Assembly: GCA_948474755.1 (NCBI GenBank)
Contig: CAOLHI010002109.1
Coordinates: 90,001-154,000 of the forward strand
Direction of reading: 5' to 3'
From: Ctenosaura bakeri
Taxonomy: Eukaryota; Chordata; Lepidosauria; Squamata; Iguanidae
DNA: 64,000 nt
The notes beneath the pieces were generated by a model. That model saw only the letters and a list, made by a program, of their open reading frames with translations, did no database searches and was not told the origin of the DNA. The first letter of the stretch is position 1. Every line of letters begins with the position of its first letter. The translations under genes and the position numbers were made by a program. Positions 42,027-53,324 of this stretch are shown piece by piece.

Positions 42027-42967
42027 GTTGGTTTCATTTCCCCCCTTTTGGAAATAGTTGTGGATTAGTCTGTATCTCCTACTAAAATCAATAAACATTA
42101 CATCTTCAAGATCCCTTTCTTTTAAAATCTTCAGTTCACGAAAAGCGTATCCGAATTTTTCAGAAAACCTTCCCTTGGTGATGGAAGATCAACCAGGAGA
42201 TGACTGGTCCAGCTTCTCCAAATTCAGACTACAGTTCAGAGCGGATTCACTGTCCCTATCGGTGAGGAAACCGCCACCCAGCGCTGGAAGGAATGGACAC
42301 AAAGCTTTTAGCTGGTTTGGCTTTCATCCCTATCGGTCTCCGGATTATGCAGACATCATCTCCGGAAAAGAAATATGTCAAACTGCCACTCTTGTGCTAC
42401 GGAGAGTGTGAGGTCCCCCAGGGTCACACCCCGTCCGTGTTGGATTTTCATGCAAATTACGGAGATTGCTTGTGCAAGAGTGGAGCCCTCCCTTCTAGAT
42501 AACAGGCATGAAATCAGGATTTCTCAAAGCAGGGGGAAAAGGGGGGAGGGAATGATTCCTTGTCAAAGGAGCAGAGGCCTTTGTCCCTTGCAAGCGCATC
42601 ATTTCGCGCATGGCACAGAGTGCAAGCAGCAGGGCGGCACGACAACAACACACCAACAGCTCGCGCAGCCCCGCTTTCCTTTCTGACTCGTGAGAGCAAG
42701 AAGGAGCTATTAATTAAGGGACGTGACACCTCCACAGCCTGCGAAATTACTGCGTCTCGGCTCCTGAGTTAATTCTCCAAAGTGCGTCAGAAACACAACC
42801 TCGGTGATTCTTTTTCCCCCGGCGCCCAGGTCTGAACCGCAGGTGACTGACCACAGTGTGGAAGTAACTGGTAATATTCAACATTCAGGAGGCAGAGGAC
42901 AACTTTAGCCTCGCAGAGCTATGCAACAGTTTTGCAGTGCTGCTGCCTGGTTAGAGAATATGGGTCA
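42027..42967. other. Unassigned DNA
   Basis: No repeat or gene is recognised. The 42058-42411 frame (117 codons) has no domain. Confidence 0.45.
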
Positions 42968-43158
42968 TTTCCATCCTATACTGGTACAGTGCTATTATTC
43001 CACTTTCAGCATCCTGTGGAATTCTGGGTTTCTTGAGGCCAACAAACTCTCTGGCTGAGAATTCTAAATTCCCCTCCCTAAACTGCAAACCCCAGGATTC
43101 CATAGGAAATTGAAAGTGGAATCATAGCACTATAACAGTGTAGTGTGGAAATGGCCTG
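42968..43158. mobile_element. Palindromic Harbinger-like MITE
   Basis: Left 'gggtcatttccatcctatac', 'agtgctattattccacttt'. Right 'aaagtggaatcatagcacta', 'taacagtgtagtgtggaaat' then GGCC. The centre 'aactctctggctgagaattc' is retained. The flanking 3-bp duplication is not clear. Confidence 0.75.
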
Positions 43159-43159
43159 G

Positions 43160-44194
43160 AAGGCACATCAACAAGGAAAAAAACATCACCTTCACAGTCT
43201 TTTATTTCTTGTTCAAGCAATCTGAAGTAAATTCACACACACACAAAATGTGTCTGCTGGAAATAGGTGTGCCAACTCTCCTGGGTCAATGGGGGGAAAA
43301 TGTGGATATTAAGAAATGTGTGTTTGACAAGAAAATGACTCGCAACCTATAAAGAACTCGGATGGGTTGAACGTGATGGTAGGAGACCCAGAACTGCACG
43401 AACAATGAAACTGGCAAATCTTCCTCCATCTCGATTCAGAAAAACAGGTGACTGTTACAAGCACAACAATTTCAGTCTGAAAGGAGGTAATTATACGTTT
43501 CAACCACATTGCTGCTCAAAACCCTCCTCCCCTTCGGCGTCTCTTCCCTGTCGTTGCAAGCAAGGATGAACATACATTTAAATAAAAAGATCTCTTGTAT
43601 GTACTGGAATCTTGTCTCCAAGATCCCTTTGTTCAGCTTGGAAAGTAGATTGTGGGTGATTCTTTGCCAGTAAAGAAAGGAAGGTAGAAAGAGCGACGTA
43701 AACATCTTCTAGAAGAGAACCACGGTTGGGTTGCAAAATATCCGAATATCTCTTGGTGAGAGTTTGCTGGAAAACAACCATCAGTTTCCTTCCATTCCAT
43801 TTCTCATGCCCCAAAGGTTCTTTTCTCATCACAGTACGGCAGGATTTCCCAACATGGTCATGCAGAGGATTATAAAGCCCATTTAGATGCTTTGGAAACT
43901 CCACTACAAAGCACTGGGGGTCACCTGTGGCTGCCTTGATGTGCCAAGAAATACAATAACTAACACTCCCTACGTGCGTGAATAAAAAAAGTCCCCTGGC
44001 AGTATCGCGTTTGCAATCACAATGCCTCCGTCTCACCTGCACTGATAGGATTATTCAGCCGCTGTTATGCACGCCTCATAATTCAATAACAAAGCCTACA
44101 TTGGCCCTGAGGGTGGATAATACCCAAAGATTATTGGGTTGGATTAATGTTAGCCTGCTACGAATCATAAATGCAGGTAGTCCAAGTTACAATC
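43160..44194. other. Unassigned DNA, 1 kb
   Basis: It holds the longest non-repeat minus frame I saw (43578-44042, 154 codons), with no domain, no repeats and no splice context to support it as a gene. Confidence 0.45.
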
Positions 44195-44362
44195 AGAAAC
44201 AGAAGGAAAACCCATTGCAATTAAGATCCAGAAGTGTTGGGCAGAATGGCACTGGCTGTCTATACCCTTCTGGACAGAAATCAGGGTGCTGGCAATGACT
44301 TTTAAAGCCCTGGATGGTCTGGCACCCCAATATGTGAATGAGCACCTGCCCAAGGACTGAGG

Positions 44363-44892
44363 TCTCCTGGATAATTTGCACTCCACAAACTTCCCTCAGA
44401 GTTAAGCAGCAGTTTTTATTTAAAGCAAAGCAAACAACCAGCAACCTTCTTCCAAAGTTGCTGAGACCACACTATATTGGGCGGCTACCGATATTTTACC
44501 TTGCATACAAATTTTGGCATGCACAGCGGAGATTGGCGAAAATCAAAAATCTCACATCATCCCCACCAGTTAGGCATTTTCCCAGACCCTCTGTTTACCT
44601 ATCTTTCACCCTGGAAGTGGGAACAAGTTCCTGTCTTCTTATCTTGAGCATTGTCAGTTCTCATAACACCTTTCCAATACTTTCGGTTTCCCCCTTTCTG
44701 ATCTTCTTGCAAACAGTTAACCATTTGGTGCCCTGGAGTACCTTAACAGGTACTCCAGGTATATAGTTGCAATTAACAATTGGCAATCAATACACTGTAA
44801 TACTGTAGCAGACTCTAGCAATGCCCAAGCTAGCGGATCTATTCTAATACACATTTGGCAATACTTATGACAGGGAGCCATGCATCCTGACA
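44363..44892 (-). mobile_element. LTR (family B), copy 1, inside an L2-like LINE
   Basis: It aligns along its length with 48102-48656: 'tcctggataatttgcactcc', 'agcaaccttcttccaaagtt', 'ttcccagaccctctgtttac', 'agggagccatgcatcctgac'. On the minus strand it starts TGTCAGGATGCATGG. The AATAAA-like signal lies near the end ('gctttaaataaaaactgctg'). No internal domain is present and I could not find a matched target duplication. Confidence 0.7.
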
Positions 44893-44943
44893 GCTGGAGG
44901 AGCCCTCTTTTATGCCCCACTAGTGAGGTCAATACCCTATGTG

Positions 44944-45167
44944 AGGGAGCCCTGGTGGCGCAGTGGTTAAATGACAGTACTGCAAGCCACAAGGTTGTGA
45001 GTTCGATCCTGCCCGGCTCCAAGGTTGACTCAGCCTTCCATCCTTTTGCAGGTCGGAAAAATGAGTACCCAGCTTGTTGGGGGCATGTATAGAAATGTTT
45101 CGAAATACATGCTATTTATAAGTTGTTTGCTGCCTTGATCCATATGGAGAGGCGGGATACAAAATAA

Positions 45168-45249
<82 letters not shown>

Positions 45250-45251
45250 TA
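44944..45251 (+). mobile_element. tRNA-derived SINE, full length, with long trinucleotide tail
   Basis: A box TGGCGCAGTGGTTAAATG, B box GAGTTCGATCC, body 'ggttgactcagccttccatc', 'gtacccagcttgttgggggc', tail 'gccttgatccatatggagag'. It is followed by (AAT)n at about 45165-45210 and (AGT)n at 45210-45250. Plus-strand equivalent of 8965-9187. Confidence 0.88.
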
Positions 45252-45560
45252 GAGGCTTCTTAGCAGTGGTACCATAGCTGTGGAACTCTCTCCCCTCGAA
45301 GGCCCGACTGGCACCAAGAGTGACTTCATTTAGGCACTGAGCAAAACCACAACTGTTCACCAAAAATGTTGGTCCTCACCGATTTACTCCAAAAACTTAT
45401 GCTTATGTTTTAACCTTTAACTTTTTAAACTTGCTTTTTATGCATTCAACAGAGGTTTTCTTTTAGTCTCTTTAAATTATTTTGATTGCTTTAAAATGTT
45501 TTGATCTGTTTATACCAATCTTACCGGTCTTCTGTCTTGAGATCTTATGATATAGGATAG

Positions 45561-47512
45561 GAGAGAGGAGAGAGAGAGAGAGAAAAAAATGTATTCTGGA
45601 CTTGAATGTGGATACAGGGCGCTGGAGGATGCTCTTAAAAGTCCAGGTGACGGTGAAATAGAAAGAAGGAAATGCAAAGGAGCTGTTTTAACCCCTAGAC
45701 TTCAATGGCAGACCCCAAAAGTGGCAACCCTAACTGTGGAAGTTATGCAGAAATCCAAAAACCTTCAATGTCCAAAACTTTTCATCCCCAGCTGCTTACT
45801 TCTGTCCTTGAGCTTCTGCTCATTTGTCTCTCATGTCCTCAGTCTCTCTCCAGCCTCCTGTCTGCAGCACAAGCCCCAAACGAAGAAGATGTGGGGCTGG
45901 AGAGAGACACGAGGATCTGTGGAAAGGAGCGAATCTGTGCACAGTACTTGGCGCAAAATGGTGGCTATAGTGCCCCTGCTTGTTCATTTGCAGGCTCCCT
46001 GGAGATCTCTTGTACAGTACCATATTTTATGTACATGCAAGTCTAGGCATTCCAAAATCCAAAAGAAATCCAAAATTCAAACTTTGGAGAAAGGATGCTC
46101 AACCTGTATAGCGCTTGCCCTCTGACTCTGCAACCGTTTTGCTTCTCCTTTGACAACTCCACTGCTTTACCCTGGCCAGTTCCCTCACCTCTCCCTTCTT
46201 CCTCTGTCTTGACTCGAGACTCATTGTGAAGTCATTAGAAGCAGAGCAATAACACCACCAACATCCCCCCCCCAAACCTATTATTCTCCCGGCTGAATGT
46301 TTTGATCTGTCACTCTCCGTTCCTCCTGCCGGGATGCGTCAAAATTGCTTCTCATACGCTAGGCAGCCTGCTGGCTTGCGGAGCCTGTTTTTCCAAACCT
46401 TTTGACTCTTTTATTTTATTTTATTCTAATGACAGTGATCACCACCCCCCTGTCCAGAGCAGTCATTCTGGCTAACGACCGATGCTCTGATGCATTGATC
46501 CAACCTTTTTCCTGCTATGCCGAGAGCACACAACCTGTATGCGTTTGTCCGAGGAAGGGAATTCCCGGGGTGAAAAACAGAATCTAGCAACCTTTACCAG
46601 TGATAGAGGTTTATGTCCGCTGCCTTCCATATACAGTAAATTTATTCTGTGCTTTACTCTAAACTTTTAATGCAGGGGAGGTGGAAACGGGCAGCTGCGT
46701 CTTATGGAATGCCCCCTTTTACCACAATATTCAATTCACTTTAATTGCACCAATCTTACCAAAAGGTGGGGGGGGATTCCTGGCGGATCCGACAATATCT
46801 ACAAATCCCATCTTCTGCCTGATCAGAATTCCATAATTTACATCTTGAAAAACAGCTGAAGTTTGTACAGCCGCAATTGCCTGTCACCTGTCCTCCACTA
46901 AACATTTTAATATTTTATTTATTTGTTTATTTAAGTGGGACCCAAGGCAGCTCCCCAGAAAAGTTAAAAAGGTGAAGAAAGCATTTAAAGCAATAAAACA
47001 TATGCAATTATAAAAACCTACAATTTTTTTTAAAAAAATCTTGATAAATTAAAAAGCCCACCTGTTTACATATCCTAGAGCTTCTTGTCATGTTCCAAGA
47101 CAACATAGCTCCTGTCTTTTCTTTATTTTACGCCGTATTCAGTATTTTACACTTTTGAAAGAATCATTGTCTCTCTTGAGTATTTCAATATATTCTCATC
47201 TCTAATTTGTAATTTTTTTTTTTTTCGCCACCAAAGCTGGCCTGTGGTTGACATAAAGTTTCAGACTGAACTTTGGGATATTGGTGGCCGGACACTCAGC
47301 TCAGGATCCATGTGCCACCCTTCCGAAGTGAAAGGGGAGCCATGCAGTGGCATCCAGCCTGTGGTCTCCCATAGCTGTCGTTCCAGGTTATCGGCTCCAA
47401 GACGCGGAATGGACGACGCTTCGATCCAGCCCCACGGCAGTGCCAATCTTATGTACGACTGTAACCAACAAAAGCTGTGGCCTCATTTTCTCCAAAATGG
47501 TGTGGTTTGTTG
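45561..47512. other. Unassigned DNA, nearly 2 kb
   Basis: A GA run lies at 45556-45585. A T-rich, LINE-tail-like stretch ('atttatttgtttatttaagt', 'gggacccaaggcagctcccc') at about 46910-46990 is probably an antisense LINE 3' end. A 178-codon plus frame (45589-46125) has no domain. Confidence 0.45.
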
Positions 47513-47786
47513 GGCCATTTCTGCACTATACTGTGGTAGCGTGATTATTGCACTTTCAACACCCTGTGGAATGATGGGCTTTGCAGTTTACGGAAGGGCA
47601 TTTAGTATTCTCAGCCAGAGAAGAAGAAGAAGAAGAAGAAGAAGAAGAAGAAGAATTATTTCTATCCCGCCTCTCCACATGGATCGAGGCGGCGGCGAAC
47701 ACCTCAAGTAAATCACAAACCCCAGGATTCCACGGGATGTTGGAAGTGGAATAATAGTGCTATGGCAATGTAGTGTGGAAATGGCC
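47513..47786. mobile_element. Palindromic MITE interrupted by a SINE tail
   Basis: Left GGCCATTTCTGCACTATACT, right AGTGTGGAAATGGCC. At 47618-47712 an (AGA)n run plus 'tatcccgcctctccacatgg' (antisense SINE/LINE tail, about 47655-47712) is inserted. The arms otherwise match the family well. Confidence 0.75.
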
Positions 47787-48101
47787 TGTCTTGGCTCAGT
47801 CGAGCAAGGATTGTCCCTTGCATCCACCACAACAAACCACTTTTGTATAAAATTGACCAAGAAGACCCTTGGTTACAGTCATCATGAAGGCTCACAAAAA
47901 GAACAACAAGAAGTAAGTTGCTCACAGGAAGGTTTCTTCCCCTGGTCTGTTCCCAGCCACCTGGATGTTCCTGATCTGCCAGGTTTATGCGCCAATTATA
48001 CCCAGCAGGGCATACTGAACACGAAATAACCCTTTTTATGTCACTGGACAGCAGTTAAATGTTTAGCTGCAGTGCTGCAAGGATCCTAGAGAAGTATGCC
48101 A

Positions 48102-48656
48102 TGTCCTGGATAACTTGCACTCCACAAACTTCAATCAGAATTAAACAGCAGTGTGTTTATTTGTAGCAAAGCAAGCAACACAGCAACCTTCTTTCCAAGT
48201 TGCTGAGACTGCAGCATAACAGGGTAGTTGTGGATTTTATCCTTTGCCCTACAAATTTAGGTGCACAAAGCTATGACTGGAGAAGACCGTAAATCTCACG
48301 TCATCCCACCAGTTTAGACACTTTCCCAGACCCTCAGTTGTCTACATATCTTTCATCCTTGAAACAGAAACAAGTTCCTGCCATCTTATCTTTGAGCACT
48401 GCCAGTTCCCATAACACCTTTCCAAGTTTCCCTTCCTCCGATCTTCTCCCCCATACATTGTAGCAGCGAACAATAAAGCAATTAAGCATTTGAGGCCCTG
48501 GAATATCTCAGCAAGCTTCAACCTGATGCAGAATTGCAATCAACAAATGGCCATTGATGCTATATAGCACTCCAGCAGACTTCAGCAATGCCATAGCCAA
48601 CAAAATCTATTATAAGACATGTTCTATTACACATCCAAGAGCCATGCATCCTGACA
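48102..48656 (-). mobile_element. LTR (family B), copy 2
   Basis: Plus-strand ends are TGTCCTGGATAAC and GCATCCTGACA, so TG...CA is intact. On the minus strand the signal AAATAAACACACTGC lies about 65 bp before the end. No matched 4-6 bp duplication is seen at the flanks (TGCCA versus AACTA), so one flank may have been rearranged. Confidence 0.75.
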
Positions 48657-50133
48657 AACTATGATACATATAATTTATATGGCCCTCGAGTTCTTTGGAA
48701 GCAAACTCAACCAGGTTTCAACCTCCCCTATTCCAGATACTGCTAGTGGCAAATGTGGAAACAATTCTGCATTGAAAAGCCTGGATGTAAAGTCTAGCCA
48801 TAAATATATACATTTGCAGGCTCAGAAATAGAGCAGCCATTAACTCCTCAAATCTATTTCGGCTGCCGAGATCAATTTCCCTTCACTCCGCTTTCTCCTC
48901 CCTTTTCAATTTCACACAGCAATTCAAACGATAAGGGGGAGTATCAAAACGATACCCCAAATCAGTGTTAAAGTAATCACACCTTGCAGAAAGAGAGGAG
49001 AAAGGACAGAATTCAAATTTTTTACACCTTCTTTTCTTCCCTAATTACCCGGTTGGGTCTGGCAATAAGCACCCCGTTTGCTTTCTCGGAGCATCCTCAA
49101 TCCTTCTCTGACTTAAGGCAAAGAGACAAGCCTAAAGTATGCACGCCCGTATTTCGACGGCTCGCTGTTTCTCTCCGAACAGTAAGGTAAGACTTCCATG
49201 GGAAGAGGTGCAATTCATTCCAGAGCAGCGTTGGGAACCAGGAGCAGTATTTCCGTACTGCAAGAGGAGGTAACTTTGCAAAGGGGGACAAACCCACTGG
49301 AGATGCCCACCTCAGTCCTGGCATCACCGTTGAACGGGTCACCGTGAATTCTTCTTACATCAGGGATGGGGAAGGTTTTGAGGGCTCCAAAGCTGCAATA
49401 TACTAAAGGTCTGGGCAACATACTAGATGCCTGAGCCAAAACTCAGCAATGTGGAGCAACCATAAACTCTTTCTCACACCCGTATTCAATTGTCTCTCCC
49501 ACCTTTTCCCTCTCTCTGTAGGACAAAAATAGATTATGAGTATTCAGAAGAAAGGATGTTACACATGTGTGCAAGCCAGCAAAAGTTACTAAGTCTGTGA
49601 CTTTTTTAAAAAAACTAGTCTACTTGACCAAGAAATTATCCAGACTTTCCACACCATGTTGGCTTCCATGTGTGCTTCATGAAATCTCACCGGGGAACGT
49701 TATCAACAGGGGAGTTTCTAAAACGGGGTGCAAGGCTTCAGTTAACCTACCCGCCCACTTTTTGAAATGAAAGATTTGTTTCGCTGTAAGAAGGACTTAA
49801 ATCACAAGTGATCAGCTTCAGCTGGAAGGCGATCCACCACCCAGAGGGAGCTCTGGCGGAAGGGCTTAACTGTGTGTGTCGTATCCAGTCAGCTCACATG
49901 CCCACTTGACAACAGTAGGCAGCCAATCCCTGCAAGATCGGCCACATGCTGGCTAGCCGTGGCATTGTCTTTTTTGCAGAACACAGAGGCAGGGACAGAT
50001 GGCTGATTGCTCAGTTGTCTGAAGCACCGTGCAGCGAGCAATTCCGAATGAGAGCAAGCAAAGCAGAGGATGGGTTTGGCACGTCCTTCCGCCCACAGCA
50101 TCTGTGCCTCAGGGTGCCACCTCTATAATGCCT
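48657..50133. other. Unassigned DNA, 1.5 kb
   Basis: No repeat or gene is recognised. Short frames on both strands lack domains. Confidence 0.45.
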
Positions 50134-50141
50134 CCAAAGAG

Positions 50142-50712
50142 CAGTGATGTGTTTAAGTCTTTTGCTCTTTTGCTCCAAGTCTAGTCTCAACTCTCTACCT
50201 CCAAGTCTCAAGTCGAGTCTCAAGTCTGGGAGCCAACTTTATACCCCAACCTATATTCCAGAATTTCTGGACAGAGTCAAATAAAGTCAGCCCTCCACTT
50301 TTCTGATTTTGCCATCTGCAGCTTTGGAAGTGGGGAATAGGCCCCTTCTTACCTCCCACTTGCAAAGCTTGCCTCCTGCTTTTAGGAAAAGTTTTAGAAA
50401 GATCCTCCTATATGAAGCAGGGAGAGGCTGCTGAGCAAACCTCAAGCCCACCTCAAGCCTTTGCTCTTCCCTCTGAGAAATGTGTCCGCGCTTTGGGCTT
50501 GAGACAGATCGTCGTGTGACAGGTAAGTTGTAAGGTTTCCGGAGGAATGTGTTGTGTTACTGAACCAAGGGCAGCAAGTCAGCCACTAAAAATATGCCAA
50601 GTCTCAAGTCAAGTCAAGTCAGTGTGTAATTTTTGCCAAGTCAAGTCCGAGTCAAGTCTCTGAAGTGACTTAAGTCTGACTTGAGTTCGAGTCAACTGAC
50701 TCTACATCACTG
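50142..50712. mobile_element. Non-autonomous hAT element, CAGTGATGT family
   Basis: Left CAGTGATGTGTTTAAGTC, right GACTCTACATCACTG. The 8-bp duplication CCAAAGAG is exact at 50134-50141 and 50713-50720. Subterminal regions are arrays of AAGTC/GAGTC pentamers in opposite orientations ('caagtcaagtcaagtcag' near the right). The middle is unrelated single-copy-looking sequence. 571 bp, no transposase frame. Confidence 0.88.
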
Positions 50713-50837
50713 CCAAAGAGCCTACAGTTGCAACAGGAAAATAAAACAGGTCGCCTTGGCCACGGAGCTGGTCTCAAGAACAGGACGGAAAGAACGCCAG
50801 GTATGGCAAATCCGAAGTAGATCTCCTTGGGAAGTGG

Positions 50838-50997
50838 TTCTTGCTGTGTCTTCAGGTTGCTTCCAACTTATGGCAACCCTAAGATGGACCTATCATGAAA
50901 TTTTATGGGGCTGAGAGTGTGTGACACACCCAAGATCATCCACTGGGTTTCCATGGCCAAGTGGGGAATCAAATGCTGGTATCCAGGGTCATAGATC
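50838..50997 (-). mobile_element. MIR-like SINE
   Basis: Antisense tail 'aggttgcttccaacttatgg', 'caaccctaagatggacct', CORE 'cacccaagatcatccactgg', B-box region 'ggaatcaaatgctgg'. The head is missing. Confidence 0.8.
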
Positions 50998-51689
50998 TCC
51001 ATCCTGCCTGTCCTAACTGTAATAGCAGGTGACATTGCTGACCATCTTCACACAGTAATTTAGGGAATTATGAATTCTTACGAACTGCAAAAAAATTGTA
51101 ACCCGTCTGGGTGATCCTGGAGAACGATGTGTTCTGTGTTTTTCTCGCCATGCTAGTTTTATGCCTCTTGTGGCTTGTTTTACTTTCAGTAAAAAATGGG
51201 GAAACAATAAACACCTCAAAGTTAGCCAACTAAACTTCTAACTTCAAATGCCTACAGACATTTCATCTGATAAACCAACCCAACCCTCACCTGTTTTATG
51301 GAAGCCTTGTATGAAGGGAGGAAAGAGAACGCGGTGGGGGATGTAATTCCCCTTCTTTTCCTTTTGTACGGTCACCGGACTGTGACAGCAAACAGAACAT
51401 AATATCTTTACAGCCTCCCTGCTTCCACCAATAAAGCCACCATGAAACGGACAATGCGCGTCCAGCCGATTGACATGTGGCAACTTCGTCACACAGCCGC
51501 ACTCGGAGCCCCCGTCCAAGCGGCTGTCACTTCCGTTGCTCGTCTCCCGTTGCACCGACTCAGGATGGCATTGACAAAGAGCCATCCGGACAGGCTGACA
51601 AACAGAAGCAAAGCGTCTTAGCCGGGATCAGACAACTGGAAGCAAAAGCCACGGAGAGCGTTTCCCCCACAAACGTCACGCTGAGGGAT
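50998..51689. other. Unassigned DNA
   Basis: No repeat or gene is recognised. It contributes the first ~70 codons of a 199-codon open frame that then runs into a CR1, a chance fusion. Confidence 0.45.
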
Positions 51690-52145
51690 ATTGACAAGCT
51701 GGAGCAAGTCCAGAGGAGGGCGACCAAAATGGTGAGAGGCCTGGAAACCATGCCCTATGGGGATAGACTTAGAGAGCTGGGTATGTTTAGTCTGCAGAAG
51801 AGGAGGTTAAGAGGGGACATGATAGCCATGTTTAAATATTTGAAGGGATGCCATGTAGAGGAAGGAGAGGGCTTGTTTTCTGCTGCTCCAGAGACCAGGA
51901 CAAGGAGCAATGGATTCAAGCTGCAGGAAAGAAGATTCCACCTGAACCTCAGGGAGAACTTCCTGACAGTCAGGGCTGTCCGGCAGTGGAATCTGCTGCC
52001 TCGGAGTGTAGTGGAGGCTCCTTCCTTGGAGGTTTTTAAGCAGAGGCTTGATGGTCATCTGTCGGGAGTGCTTTGAGGGTGTTCCTGCATGGCAGGGGGC
52101 TGGACTGGATGGCCCCTGGGGTCTCTTCCAACTCTACATTTCTAG
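51690..52145 (+). mobile_element. CR1 LINE with intact C-terminal frame
   Basis: The frame is uninterrupted from [20 protein letters not shown] through [20 protein letters not shown] and [20 protein letters not shown] to [14 protein letters not shown] and a stop at 52076. The 3' UTR ends 'aactctacatttct'. The lack of stops and the similarity to 54068-54712 point to a young subfamily. Confidence 0.92.
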
Positions 52146-52232
52146 TACAGGGCTAGCATTGTTAGAAAACAACAGGTCGCGATAGGTGATCCATGCAGGT
52201 GAGCAGGAGGAAGGATTTGTTCCGAGAAGGTT

Positions 52233-52358
52233 TGCTACTGCCTTCCTATGAGGCTGAGAGAGTGTGGCTTCCCAAGATCTCCCAGTGGGCTTTCCATGGC
52301 CAAGCAGGGATTCGAACATTGGTCTCCCAGTGTCCAATACCTAAACACTGGCTCTCCA
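52233..52358 (-). mobile_element. MIR-like SINE fragment
   Basis: 'gaggctgagagagtgtggct', 'tcccagtgggctttccatgg', B box 'gggattcgaacattgg', head 'tgtccaatacctaaacactg'. The 3' tail is missing. Confidence 0.75.
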
Positions 52359-52389
52359 TGAAATATAAGTAAATTGAAACTAGTACATT

Positions 52390-52742
52390 GAAACCCTTCA
52401 ACTTGGAAGGATACAGACAAGACGGGCAACTAAGATGATACGAGGCATGGAGAACAAAACATACAAGGAAAGCTCGAAGGAGCTGTGAGAAGATTGTCTT
52501 TAAATACTCCATGGACTGTCACAGCGAGGAGGGGACAGGTTTGTTCTCCGCTGCCCCACCGAGTAGGACCTGGTCTAATGGTCTGAAGTTCCAGGAGGAT
52601 AGATTGTGATTGGACATGAGAAGGAACTTCTCGACGGTAACAGCGGTTGGGGAGCATGGGCTACATCTTAATGTTTTTAATGTATTTTATATATTGCTGT
52701 AATGCCGCCTCGATCCATTGAGAGAGGCGGGGTAAAAATAAA

Positions 52743-52797
<55 letters not shown>

Positions 52798-52950
52798 TTG
52801 CAATGGAAGCAATGCCCTAGAGATGTGGTGGTGGGGGTCCCCTTCTCTGGACAGCTTCAAAAAGAGACAGGACAGCTACCTGTTCTAGCTGCTCTGAGCA
52901 AGGGAAGAGCTGGACTTAACGGCCTGAGGGAACCCTTCCAATTCTATAAA
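52390..52950 (+). mobile_element. Older CR1-subfamily LINE split by a LINE/SINE tail
   Basis: Fragments match 'gatacgaggcatggagaaca' (K.IRGMEN), 'ggtttgttctccgctgcccc', 'ggtctgaagttccaggagga' and, after the insert, 'gtggtgggggtccccttctc', 'ttcaaaaagagacaggacag'. It belongs with 25822-26390 rather than with the young copies. Insert at about 52655-52800. Confidence 0.7.
52655..52800 (+). mobile_element. LINE 3' tail with (ATT)n
   Basis: 'cttaatgtttttaatgtatt', 'attgctgtaatgccgcctcg' and 'atccattgagagaggcgggg' are followed by about 19 ATT repeats. The 'gcctcgatcca...gaggcggg' block is the same tail as the SINE at 44944, but the upstream part is LINE-UTR-like, not tRNA-like. It may be the tail donor LINE. 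Confidence 0.65.
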
Positions 52951-52954
52951 TCTA

Positions 52955-53324
52955 CTAGTGTATATACTTGGCATTGCTTGGGATTTTATTTTCTCCTAGG
53001 TAACACTCGTTAGAAAGATTTGAGATCCTGGGTCTCTAATTCCCCAAACTGTCTTGTCCAGTACCTGTCACTTTCCCCCATATTCCCTAACCCAATCTGT
53101 ATTCACAGTTTACACAGAGGTTGGGTCCCTGAGGGGAATGTGCTGCCCTCCTCCTTGCTGCTAGGCCTCATCTTCATAGCAGCTCTCTGGCTGAGAATTC
53201 TAAAACCCCTTCCCTAAACCTGCAAACCCCAGGATTCCACAGAATCTTCTTAGGCAGCCAATCCTATGAGGTCTTCTCACCTGACACAGACAAACAAACA
53301 TTGACTTTCACATATATTAGTAGA
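52955..53324 (-). mobile_element. Non-autonomous Helitron with both termini
   Basis: Minus-strand 5' end TCTACTAATATATGTGAAAG preceded by A; 3' end ...TATATACACTAG followed by T. The terminal hairpin arms are 'cccaagcaatgccaagta' (decayed). It contains the MITE-like block 53180-53250 ('gctctctggctgagaattct', 'ctgcaaaccccaggattcc'). 370 bp. Confidence 0.82.

Larger units (their letters stand above)
44195..45560 (+). mobile_element. L2-like LINE split by an LTR and a SINE
   Basis: 5' part (44195-44362): LHWLSIPFWTEIRVLAMTFK then ALDGLAPQYVNEHLP, the L2-type C-terminal layout. After the LTR and SINE, 45251-45350 continues with SGTIAVELSPLEGPTGTKSD. The 3' UTR ('ttttaaacttgctttttatg', 'gattgctttaaaatgttttg') runs to about 45560. 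Stops and frameshifts are present. Confidence 0.6.

Noticed and set aside
43578..44042. 154-codon minus-strand open frame as a gene
   Set aside because: No recognisable domain, no repeat-independent support, no splice or promoter context. Frames of this length occur by chance in 64 kb.
51477..52076. 199-codon open frame as a novel fused protein
   Set aside because: The C-terminal ~125 codons are a CR1 remnant; the N-terminal part is unrelated upstream DNA read through by chance.
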